From contig VWYX01000666.1 in the NCBI GenBank assembly GCA_013396525.1, positions 3,263-67,262 of the forward strand: a DNA stretch of 64,000 nt, given 5' to 3'. How positions within the stretch are numbered: the first letter of the stretch is position 1; every line of letters starts with the position of its first letter. Under the pieces are notes generated by a model. That model searched no databases and was not told where the DNA came from. It saw only the letters and a program-made list of their open reading frames with translations. Below are positions 1 to 11,700 of the stretch, one piece after another. Position numbers and translations under genes: made by a program. The stretch is from Chaetorhynchus papuensis. Taxonomy: Eukaryota > Chordata > Aves > Passeriformes > Rhipiduridae.

Positions 1-400
1 GGGAGTATTTCGGGAAAGGGTGTGGGGAGGGAGGTACAGCGCTGCCACCTCATCACTCGGGGCGAAGGGTGCGTAACGAGGGCACTGCCGCTGCCGATGA
101 CCTGTTGGGGTTTATCGGAGTTGCTGGGGTGCCGTGGCTCGCTGTGTGTGCGCTTCGCACTCCCCGGCCTGCTCACGGACGGGCTGAGGCTGCCGCCAGC
201 GACTGTGAGGCCTCGGGTGCCGTGGTGTCCTCGAGTGCAGCTGTGTGACAACATCGGCCGTTCTGTGCTAGCCGTGCATTTGTCACTCCGGCGTAGATTT
301 TGTGTCGTTCCGAGGTTCAAAGGCTTCTCCAGTGACCCTTCTCAGCTGCAGCCAATATTAGTACCACGCTTAGAGATTCGCTGAGGCTTTTGATGGTTGC
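1..400. promoter_or_regulatory. CpG-rich edge, probable shore of the DNAJC3 promoter island
   Basis: The first ~330 bases are clearly richer in G+C and CpG than the AT-rich sequence that follows. DNAJC3 exon 2 begins at 5639 in phase 1, so its first exon and promoter must lie upstream. A CpG-rich tail at the left edge fits the downstream flank of a housekeeping-type CpG-island promoter. I found no exon here encoding the signal peptide and ending in the phase needed to join exon 2. The 120-codon open frame at 22-384 resembles no protein I know and is attributed to GC-rich composition. Confidence 0.45.
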
Positions 401-3400
401 ATTGAATTTGTTCCGTTTTTGTTTTGTTGTTATGGTTTCTGTTGTTTTTTTTTTCTTCCCTCTCACCATTAGTATTTGAAGTTCAGCTTATCTGTGCTTT
501 GTGCAACTTGTTTACTTTCACAGTACCCTGTCAGCAGCACCTGTGTAACCAGACTTTTATTCACAGGCTTCTGTTAAACTTCTAACTCTGTTATACAATG
601 GTAGTTACAGTCAGGGTTTCACCTGAGGGACGTTCTTTACCTGCCAGTGGCAGATGGAAGTGGAACTGAAGCTGTCAATAGTCAGAAAAAGTCTGTGGGC
701 TTAAGAAAGATAGAGGTTAGCCCTAAAAATTCAGTTGATACACTAAATTAAAGAATATTTCAGCTGGCCAAGTGGCAACAGGAACATACTGTGGCAAAGA
801 CATTCTGCATTAGACCACGTACTGTGGTGTCAGATTGCCTTTTTTTTTTTTTAATATGCATTCCGTAGTGTTAGAAGACAAATAATAACTTTTGTCAGAG
901 TATACTGTTGGGTTTTTTTCCTGTGAGATTGTGGCAGTGGTGCTCCTGCTGAGGATTCTTTATATTTAGAGTTGCCAGCCTATTTCAGGTATGTGGTTTA
1001 ATGGCTATTTGGGCTTTCCACATTCCTAATTTGGGTGACATTTTCCTAACTTCAGTTAATAAAGATGTAGAGTACAGTAATAGAATGAGAAGTGGTAGTA
1101 CTGGATCTTATTTAGTGAATTTACTAACCTCTTAGTTCATGAGTTAAGTTTTCAGAATGTGTAGTTAGAGAATTTTTTGGGGGATGTATGTTAAGTATCT
1201 AGATTTTATTTTTCCCCATGGATATTACTGGTCTTTGAGGCCAAAGGTGTTCATAGTCACATTTAAACTCGTATCTTGTTGTCTTGGTAATAGAAGTCTG
1301 CCTTGTGTCATCTGATTCACAAATACGTGAAAGGGTCATTCTGTATTATCTTTTGTATCTAACAGTTGATGTCAGTGAATACTATTTATATCGGGCTCGT
1401 AAATACACTCAGTAAAAACGTTTTTGATTCCTTCCCTTCACCCCAATTTGTGATGAATTTGGCACAGATCCTCTCTTGGGAAGATTCATTCTTCATTGCT
1501 GTTTGTCACACTAATCACAACAAAAAGAGGTGACTGAGGAGGAATAAAGGAGCGTTCGTTTTCCTCCTCCTAGTAGAAGAAAGGAAATGTAATACGGGGA
1601 AGAATAAATGGGCTCTGAGTATAGAGCGCTCAGTGAGTTACTGTCAGACTACAAGCGTTAAGTGGTTCTTTTCCTCCCCCCACCTTTTGTTTTCACCTTA
1701 AGTTTGGCAGCTTTTTTGGGTTTTTTTTCTTGGCCCCTAATAGCAAAGGCTACTTGAGGGCGGGGCTTTTTTTATCTGCCAGTCTTTGCTGTATTTACCA
1801 ACTTCCTTTGCAAAGGGACGGACTAAATACTTGACGACGGGTGGAAGTTACATATGGCTCAACTGGATACTCTGAGGCTCCTTGTAAACCTCAGAACAGT
1901 CACTTCGGAAACTGTCGTTGCTTGCCCACATCTTACTTAGTTCAGTGTAGCTCCTGAAAATCATGTTTGCAAATATACCCAAAAAAAAAACCAAACCTGT
2001 TTAAAAATAACAGCAAACTTAAGATTCAGGGTCATTCTGATAAAAAAAATGTTGCAAAAGCAGGATCTCCCACTCGCCTGACAAGATAAGGTAGCCATTA
2101 AGCTCCTCTATGGGGAAAAAAAAAGGTTGAGATAAATGTAATTAAGATTAGTGACATGCATGCTGCTTCTTTGTTGTTGAAACAACTGGTTTTGATACAC
2201 CATAGGAACTAATTCTGTTTATTTTCATAGTCTGGTTACTCAGCTTGGGAACAAGATTTAGAAAAAAACACGTGGAAATTCTGTGGTGGGGGGGAACAGG
2301 ATCATGTAGGCAGATGTAACGTCTTGTAAATGTTCTCAGGTTGCAGGGCTTTCTTGAGGTTTTTCAGTGTGGATGGGACCAATTATACAAGGATATAGTT
2401 GAAGTCTGTAGACTTAGGTGCATGTGTATTAGCACCAATTATTCTAATAAAACAAAAATCCTTCTAGGAAGTTAGAATTTATTTGAAGTGAGTGTATTTA
2501 ACTGGAAAAACAGTTTAAAACCTTTCAAACCTGCTTATCTTCTCTGTACCTTCTGATTGTTGTCCTTTGAGTTGTCAGGGCTAGTGCCAATTGTCTGTGA
2601 ATAGTTTGGGGGTTTGCATTTGTTTGGGTTTTTTGTGTTGGTTTGGTTTTTGGGTTTTTTTGACTCATAGTCTCTTGCTGCAGTGCAAAGACTACAGGCT
2701 CTGAATTTATCCAGAATATTTGACTTGATTTGACAGCTGGGGCTTGTGTGTGTGGTTGTTTGAGGCCCAAGGTGAATACTTAATGATTAGGCAGTCTTTA
2801 GAAATGATATTCAAATTAATATACATGGAAGTTTTTAAAAATAAATTGTATGCTTGCATAAATTTAGTTTCTTGGTGGAGCATGCCGAGCTTCTTCAGCT
2901 GGGCCCTTGGTATCCAGCTCACCAATGTGTATCTGTTGGAAGGAGCTCTGTGGGGTGGGTTTGGTGGTTTTTTTGCTCCTGCTGAACTTCAGTTCTTAGG
3001 TTCATTCCCAGACCAAGGAGTGCATAGATACCCAAATAGGTTGCAGAGAATTTGAGTCCTTGGACTCCTGTGCTTATGTTACCAGTTTTTGGATGTCTGC
3101 TGTGGGCTGCTTTATTTAGAGCAATTGTTTGCCTACAGCCAGAAAATGAATAAGCAATAGATTTCTGTGAATAAACAGCCCAACTATCAGGTCAGTGCAG
3201 AGTGTTCCTGAGTAGTTATGGTAAATGTCACTTTTCGTCATGGTTAGGCTGATGATACAGACTGCTTCTGGAGATTCGTGCATCAATTTGTGATGTTCAG
3301 CAACTTGCAGAGCCAAGATATAATGTATGGTTTAAAGTATGTCAAGTATAATTAGTCTTATTCTACTGGGAATCTACAGTACTTCACAATTTCCTTCTTT

Positions 3401-5638
3401 GTTTATCCATGTTGCTCCTGCTGTTATTACTTGTTTGCTATCAGTGGACACCTTTCTCATTTCCTTTATTAATTGTCTTCATTATTTTCAAGGAAAAAGA
3501 TGGCTCTTCCACCTAAAGTATTATGTAACTGTAAAGCTGTACTGAACATAATGTGTTTGAAAGACACCGAATTGTGTAGGTACATGTTACTGTGGAAAAA
3601 TGTATTCTTGGAGCTATCCTGATGTGACTGAATGTAAAACAAGAATGCTTGAGACTGTGGAAATTGAATGTCGTATTTGAGTAGACAGAAAGTTCATCAA
3701 AGAGTAAATTACAGTCCACTTCTAGGATATACTGCTCCAAACCGACAAGTTTTGAAAGATTTCAGGTATTTGTGTGTGGGGAAACACAGGAGGGATGAAA
3801 TTTAAAGGTTTTTGGTTGGCATTAGGTCATGTTAAATGCTTCAGTCTGTTTAAGGTTCAATACCTGCTTTGTTGCTAGCATACTTCCAAAGCCAGGGAAA
3901 TTTGTGGTGAGGTTTTTTCCAGTTCTGTTATGAGTCTTTTCATTGTGTTTCCGATGCTTGCTTTGTTATTTAAAAGGACACTGGACTACTTGATTATTGA
4001 AGCTTTAAGCTAGCGAAGCAAAATGGGCAAAGAAGAATGTCCTTTTTTGCTGCAACTTGGACATTCACATAAAATGGGAATACATTTTTACATCCCTAGA
4101 ATTGACTTTAAATGCATCATTTAGTAAGATCCTCAAATAATAATTATTTATCATGTAGACAATTTTAACTCCATCTATGTAAGCAAAAATCATTCGCTGG
4201 AAATTTGGGACTCCATGAAGTAATTTCAATTAATTTAAAAAAATTAATTTTCTATCATTGTTCTAAAACAAATAATTGAGTTGAAGCCCTTGAATCCAGC
4301 TTGCTGAATTATTATCAATCTTTTAGCAGATAGAACTTTCTCTACTGTATACAGAGGGGATTTTGTTCATTTTAGTATAGACAGCTCAATGATTTTCTTA
4401 TAATGTGGAATTAAAAGAATTATGAGCTATATAATGGAGTAGAAAAGAGAAATTAAACTAAGATCCCAGGTGTTGAGAGCTCCTAGGTCTAAAATCATGA
4501 TGATTTGGTGATAAGAAATTACTGTTCTTTCATTACAAATGCATTGTTGTTTAATGAGCTTTCAGCGTGAGAAATTTGGATATACTTTCCCCTCAATCAC
4601 TTGTACTGTAACATTTTTATTTGGATTCTGAGAAATAACTTCAAAGTGCTGCTGCATTTTTGTATTTAAAATTAATTCAAATGCCTATCTGAATTAGCTC
4701 AGTGCAAAACCTGAGTGAAATAAGTTATAAATCATTGGGTTTTAATGTAATGTGCTTATTCAGAATTTCAATATATTACCTTGCTTAAATTTAGGCATAG
4801 GGTATCCTCTTAATAAATGAAAATTTTTCTAGTGTAAAGTTTTTTGATAGTCATAAGCTGGTGGGTAATTTGTAGTCAAATTCTGCCCTGATCTGAAACT
4901 GCTGGAAGCAGGGCAAATGAAAAAGCTCTTGCTGAGTTGATGTATGTATAGCATGTACTTGCACTCGACTGCTCATTTCTTCTCAACAATAGTCTTTCCC
5001 TGTTGGTTGAGCAGGAGCAGTATATTAGCTTTAAACTCAAACTGGCACTTCAAAGACTTACTGCTTAAGTGTGTTTTTCATGCTACTGGTTAAAGGGAAA
5101 AGGAGTGAGAGTTTTAATGGTTTGTCAAAAATTGCAGTCTTGAAGAAGTTTGCCCTGGAAATTATGAAGATGAGACAAAAGTGCAGTAGATGAGAAGCCA
5201 ATCTCTTAAGTAGCCAAACAGTTCTCTGTTAAGTTACCCTCAGGGTAATGAAATTTAACTTAAAGCCTTTGTGTATTTGCTGCATGTGTGTGTTACGAAT
5301 GCTTTTCCAGATTCTTCTGAAATTGAAAGTCAAAGTATGTTACTGAATGTGTAAATGTGTATTTGGTGCCTTGTCACAAGGGGATGCAAAGCAGTGTTTC
5401 GTGTACTTTGACACATCGTAATTGGGACATGCTGTGAGGTTATTAGGCTGCAGGGTGCTTTACAGAATCTCAGAATCCATTAGGTTGGAAAAGACCTCTG
5501 AGATTATCTTAAGTGCAGGAAGATGTGACTTCTGCCTCTATCAATAATGGTTTGTTACATGTATTGTATTATCACTGTATGTGTTTGGTATAATCAAACT
5601 GGTCATTCAAAACCTTGATCTTTTTGTTTTTCTTTAAG
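401..5638 (+). other. DNAJC3: DNAJC3 intron 1 (3' part)
   Basis: T-rich, AT-rich intronic sequence ending in a pyrimidine-rich tract and an AG at 5637-5638. It contains T/G-rich low-complexity sequence near 2590-2660, several poly-T runs and a short CR1 remnant at 5464-5508. No coding exon was seen on either strand; the short open frames have no recognisable protein character. Confidence 0.75.
5464..5508 (-). repeat. CR1 LINE 3'-end remnant
   Basis: CAGAATCTCAGAATCCAT followed by TTGGAAAAGACCTCTGAGAT is the reverse-complement signature of avian CR1 3' ends. Short and decayed. Confidence 0.7.
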
Positions 5639-5749
5639 GAGCTGAGTGTGGAATAAATGCAGAAGTAGAAAAGCAACTTGAAATGGGAAAGAAATTATTG
5701 GCTGCTGGACAGCTGGCGGATGCTTTGTCTCACTTTCATGCAGCTATAG
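5639..5749 (+). CDS. DNAJC3: DNAJC3 exon 2 (TPR 1 start)
   Basis: Acceptor AG at 5637-5638, donor GTGCGT from 5750. The exon begins with GA completing a split Gly codon, then reads AECGINAEVEKQLEMGKKLL, which follows the signal-peptide junction of mammalian DNAJC3. The GKKLLAAGQLADALSHFHAA stretch is the first helix pair of TPR 1. Ends in phase 1. Confidence 0.95.
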
Positions 5750-8700
5750 GTGCGTATCTCAGGGAGGTGACTCTTGTACTGAAATACCTTTGGGTGGGTT
5801 TTTCCCACTGTTTGCTTCATTAAATATCCTGCTTTCTTGCAAGTTGCATTCCATGAGCCACAGAAGTTGGGGTATCTTTATATAGCAGTTTGGACAGAAG
5901 CCAACAGAGATGCAGTAGAATATTTATGCTTTGATTTTGATAGAAGAAAACTGTTAAATTAACTACATGATAAATAAACATGTAAGTCACTGTTGTTCTG
6001 GAAGCTAGCTGTATGAAAGGAATTATAATTGACTCTGATATTATTTGGTGAGATATTTCCCTGTCTGCCTAATCTCATCAGGATCAGGTTTCATGTTTGT
6101 GATGTTTTTCAAAGTGTGTCTTTGAAAGGCTGACTTTATCCATGCTTTCTCCTATCCAGTGCTGTAAAAAATTCAATGTTTAAAATAGTTGCTCTCTCTC
6201 TTCTTATTTTCTTAACTAAATCTTGTAGTGGGTGATATCTCAGTGAAACTGATGCTGCAAGTTGGAGATACTGAATTGGTAGTAGAGAGCAAAATTGTCC
6301 CTCTCTTGTACTCAACTAGTGAGTTCGTTCTTGTTTGGTGTTCTTCATTTTCAACAAACTGCGAAGTTAAATGCTTGCTTTTAAGAATTTTAAAGCAACT
6401 TAGCTGATTAAAATCCTTCAATTGAAGTACAGAGACAGCGCCAGTAAAGAGCAGTGTCCATTAACGCTACAGTTTCTTAATTTCATGGTGCGGTTTTTTA
6501 AGTTGTTGGACTTTGTTATTATGTGTACAAGTGTGGTTTTTTCTCTGTGAAAAGAATATTACTGAGGTGTTATACATTGATAAGTCATACTTTTTTATTT
6601 ATGCCTTGGTTTAATAGTGAGATGTAAATGAAACGTTGGTTGTTTCTGAGTTATTAGCATTTTGTTTGTATTCTCCAAGACAGCTTCCCTTATATAAAGG
6701 GAGTGGAGGAGGCAACCTCCATTTTGTTTCTGGCATGGAAGCTCCTTGTTCCACCTAGATGCAGTCTGTTACACCTTTGGTTTGTGTGTTGCTGCCAAAG
6801 CATTTCTGTGGGATCTGTGCAGAGTTAGTGCTACAGTGTGATTTTCTCCTTTATTATTGGTTGGCAAACTTGAACTTGGATTTGATGAGGAGACCAGTTC
6901 AGTCTGGGGCTGTGCAGTTCCTAGTGATGGTGCAGAGGCAGCAGTGGTGTGAGGTGAGATGACAGTGAGGTACCTGTATGGGTGAAACTCCGTGCTTTGC
7001 CAGCTGTGCTGGAGCAGCTTGTAGAACTATAGTGTAACCACCTCACTTGTGACCTTTATGGGATTCTTAGTTGGATGCTGATTTTAGCCTGATTTCCTCA
7101 TTTTCATCAGGCTACTTCTTCTTCTTTGTATTTTGTCTTTTGGAAAAGATTTTAAGCATGATTTGCCAACTGTGCTTGTGAGGAGGTAAGAATTCTTTTC
7201 TGGCTGTACTGCATTGTTGTAGACTGTGAGGTAAATAGATCTTTCTGTCTTGCCTCAGCCAGTCTATTTTTGGTTTTTTTGCAAACATCTAAAATAGAAG
7301 AAAGCTACTGTCCGTATTATCTCTCTTCAGTTAAATTTTCAATTCTTTCTTCAATCCCAGCTTATGCCTTCTGTCTGGGTAAGTGTCAATTGCTGTTCAT
7401 TACTGTTACTGGAGTGCTGAGGCAAAACTATCTGTCAGATTATCATCTGGTGCTGGAATGGGCTTTCTGTGTTAGCTCTATCCTACCTTTCATCCTTTGT
7501 GTATTAATAATTTTTTTTTTTTTTTTTTGTCTATTTGTACCTAGTCTACACATTTAGGACTCAATGCTTCTTTTTTTTTTTTTTTTTTGGTAAGGTAGTA
7601 ACGTTTGAATTTATTAGATGTTTATAATGTTGGTATGTAAGGAGGCATACAGCGTGGGAGTTCCTATTAAATTTCAGCTCTGGAGATTAGCATTGTCAAG
7701 ACATACAGGTCAAGACATTGTAGAGGAAGAGTGCAGATAGCTTTTTCAGTGAGAACTGAGCTAGTGTTTTGGTAATGGAGGTGGCCAGCTGTGAAACTTG
7801 GTTGCTGATCGTAAGATTTTTGGTAGTGCTATTTCTTCCATTTACTTTAAAGTTCAGCTTTAACCTCAGATGATGTGAGGAAGAAAAATACTTCTTCTAT
7901 TCCTCAGATATGGATGTTCTTGTCTGCAAATTCTGGATTGATTATTATGTTTTTAATAGCATAGTAAAAGGTTTTCTGTCTTCCAGCATAGGGTTGTTTT
8001 GGTGGTTTAAGTTACTTTTCCTTGAGAGCCCACACTAACTGTCACCTGTTTCTGTGAAATACTGCATAGAGAAGAATGTTAAGAAAATTTTTCTTGGTTT
8101 CAGAGACTGACGTTTGCCTCCTGTATGGGCTTATGTGTATGTGCTAGCTTGGAGAGTGTTAAAATCACTGGATCTTGGAATTTTGACCAGCAGACAACAT
8201 GAAATGTGTGGGCCCTGAAGTTAGCCTTCAGGTTTTGATAGTGTGCTTGCATTTGTCTGCTGGTGAGAGGGAATGTTGGTGCTCACTTCATTACTAAAGA
8301 AAAAAGTTGCTGCTATTTCAGTAAATGATATAAAGAGTTTGTGTTGACATTGGACTAACATATTAGTAATTTTGGGAATATTTGCATTATCCTATAAGGT
8401 GATCAGTGCCTGGGCTGGAAAGTGATGAATTAGCTTGCTTTCAAATGTAGGCCTGCAACTGGAGGTGAAGCATTAGTATGTAGTGGCTATTCTGTATAAA
8501 GCTGAAGAACATATACATGTTTGACCTTCACTCTTAATTATTTGGCATTTACAGCATTTCTGTAGTCTTTATTGTTATATAATTAAACTGCATAGAAAAT
8601 ACTGCTTGCATAATGTTGCAAATTTTATGTCTTATTAATGTATACCATTTTTGCCAGTGGCTTAAAACTCAGATAATATATTTTTAGTCATTAGAGTTCC

Positions 8701-11700
8701 ACTGTACCAGAAATTGCAGTAGCTTTGAGATAGTATTCTGATTACTGTTTGTTCATTTGCAGAGGGAGACTCTGATAACTACATTGCTTATTACAGAAGA
8801 GCCACAGTGTACTTAGCCATGGGCAAATCTAAAGCAGCAATTCGCGATTTAAGTAAAGTGGTTGAATTAAAGCAGGACTTCACATCAGTAAGTATTACTG
8901 GAATTGAAGATGGTTCAAGTGTAAAGAAAAAACTGCTTCAAAGAAGGTTTGGGGTTTTTTTCAGACTTCACTCAACAGGAATAGAGAATACATCATCCCT
9001 CCGAGGGCTTTAAAGAGGATAAAATAATAGCAATGGTGTATGTGCCTTAATTGGCAACTATGCTGAGTACAGTCTGGACAGTTATTTGAACAACTAATAG
9101 TTTTGCTAAGTTCATGGATTTGTACTAAACACTTTTCTTCTCTCTCTTGTGGTTATTCTGTCATTCACCAAGGCTGTGCCATTTGGGGCAGGGAGAAGAG
9201 AGCACACAGATGCCTCTGGGGTTTTTTTCTGTCTTAATCAGCATTAGATTTGAGGTATCTCTTTTCCACAGGAACTGTCCTAATGTCACTGAATTCCTGT
9301 GTGATTGTGGCAAGTTCTGATTTGCTTACCCCTTTCTCGCTTCTGTGTACTGTATGTGGAGACTGCCTCACTAGCTGGAAACTGATGCTGGAATCCTCTC
9401 CAACTGATTCTCTCACCTCCCTTTCTTGTGGGCAGTGGCATGTCCTGTATAGGTCACAGTAAAGGAGCAAATGTTAAATTCACTGTTGTATGAAAATATT
9501 CTTATTATAAATCAAAGTCTTCTAAATCATTAACTTGTCTTTTTACGTAGCTCCTATTACTCTGAGAGTTCAATGAAATAATTAAATATGGGAATTGTTT
9601 AGTGTTTATTATTTCTGCTATTTACTTAACCTGTAAGCAGTTATAATCAGGAAAGTAGTGTAAAGTCAACATTCACTTTGATTTGTGAAACTTTTAAAAT
9701 GAGTTCTTTCCATAAAAACTGTCTGCTTTTTGTCCCTCAGTTCTGGTGCAGAGCAATCCTTTACCATTAAAGAGGCATTATAAGAACATTATTGAATCAA
9801 AAATACAAAGAATGGGTGTCATGATCTCTGTTTCAGCTTGTTAGCTGTACTAAAATGAAACTTGTGTTCATACTTTGCTCAATTCCCGTTTGTAAATAAA
9901 AAGTTTTGTTTCATTTCAGGCAAGATTACAGAGAGGACACTTACTGCTTAAGCAAGGAAAATTTGATGAAGCAGAGGATGACTTTAAAAATGTGGTAAGT
10001 TGGAGACCAGTGTTGAACTATATCACTACTTTTAAGGTTGGGTTCTGAGCCAAGGTCGCATCTCAATTCCGATGCTCTATAGAGTTTGGTATCTAGGCCT
10101 GAGTTTATCTTTCCTGTTCTTTGCAGGTGTAGTAGCTAAGCAACCTTGTCTGAATAGATGACCAATGAAGTTGCAGTATAGTGATGCAGTTGAAATGGGG
10201 TGTTGCCTGAAACTATGTAGCACTTTGGAAAGTGTTTTTTGTGTGTGCCTGACACTTGATGATCTCTGTTTGCTGACAGCTGTACTAGGGAGCAGCCTTC
10301 ATTCAGAAGTAAGTGACAAGGGCTCAAAGTATGTAGTTGAACTCTGGTTTACATCACTATATTGATGTCTCCCTGGGAAATCACTAGGGGCATTATGGAT
10401 CAGCCGTTGCAGGTTCCTGTCTCTTTTTACCAGTTGCAAAATAATTGTTGGCTCTTAATTTAGTCACTGAGCAGTTAAATCAATACATTTCAGTGGCATC
10501 CGTCTGTCTGTCCTCTAATCTGCAGAGTTCTCCATCTTCATGAATGTCTTGACAGTAAGTTTCTCTCCACGATCAGGAATTGTGCAGTTTCCATATGCAC
10601 GTAGTTGGATATTACCCACCTAAAACTCACTTGGGCTATTTTTAGTTTTGATGGGTATTTTGTGCATTTCAGCCCTATGGTGCAAAAGTAAACTGATGTA
10701 ACCCCAGAAAAAAGCCCTCAGAAATGTGAATCTTGGTTTCCTCTCTATTTCACAAAATTCTTCATTCTTGCTTGCTCTTCAGGAGTTGCTAGTTTGAACA
10801 GCTGGTGTGTCCCTTAAACCAAAATAAGAAGAATTAGCAATGTATCAGGTGCTGTCTTGTTGGCTTTCTTTGAAGAGAGGAATAGAAAAAGCAGTTGTGT
10901 GGTGCAGATTGCAGATGTTTAATGGAAATCTTACTAGAGAGTGTAGATGGAGGACAGCTGTGAGGAATGGCTCTTGCAGGTAGAAATGCACCAGGCAGTT
11001 CTTGTGTCTGTAGCAGAGCTCCAGCAGCTTGTTCTGAAGTTCACGTAGCAATGGCATCTCTGACTGCTTTTTCCTCCTCAGTTTCTTAGGAGCGTGTGGT
11101 CTGATAGCAGCACAGCCCTGCTGTTTGCAAATGTGGGAGAGAGTCATTCAGCTTGGATTAACTGAGGACACAGTTGCTGCAGTAGCAATTACGCAGTGTC
11201 AGTGTTGATTGTGAGTTTGCCTGTGCATCTCTTTGCAGTTACTGTTTCTTGAAGTATTGATTCTTGCTGCGTATGGAATTGTTTGTCCAGTCAACTGTCA
11301 ACTATCTTTCCCTATTGCCAAACCTGCTGCAAAAATTTAGTTGCTGCCTTTGGTCAGTCAAATGCTTTCAGTCCTCAGTCAGGCTTTAAATCTGAAGTTA
11401 AAGAGAGTTTCTTCTCAGAAACTGATTTAGGAAAATAGCATATTAGTCCTCAATCTGACTTCCATTTTCCTTTGTTCTATGAACAATATTGCCTGTGTAC
11501 TTGGAGAATTGTCAAGTGGTCTGTTTTGAAGAGCATAATTTTCAGTTAAGTACAGTTTATTCAAGCAAAATGAGCAAACAGTATTAAAGTAGTAATTTGT
11601 AATAGGTTAATTTACTCATATGGAGAGTGGATTAAATTGTGCTGCATACTTTGAAGTCTTTAAGTAGAATACCTGTTTCTTTGAGAGGTTTCCCTTGTTT

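Noticed and set aside
22..384. 120-codon + strand open frame at the left edge
   Set aside because: It lies in GC-rich sequence, where long chance frames are common, and has no recognisable domain. It does not end in a donor of the phase needed for DNAJC3 exon 2.
2525..3055. Several short overlapping frames in DNAJC3 intron 1
   Set aside because: T/G-rich low-complexity translation with no domain and no splice context.
4228..4249. AT-only inverted repeat (AATTAATTT ... AAATTAATT)
   Set aside because: Expected by chance in AT-rich sequence of this kind.
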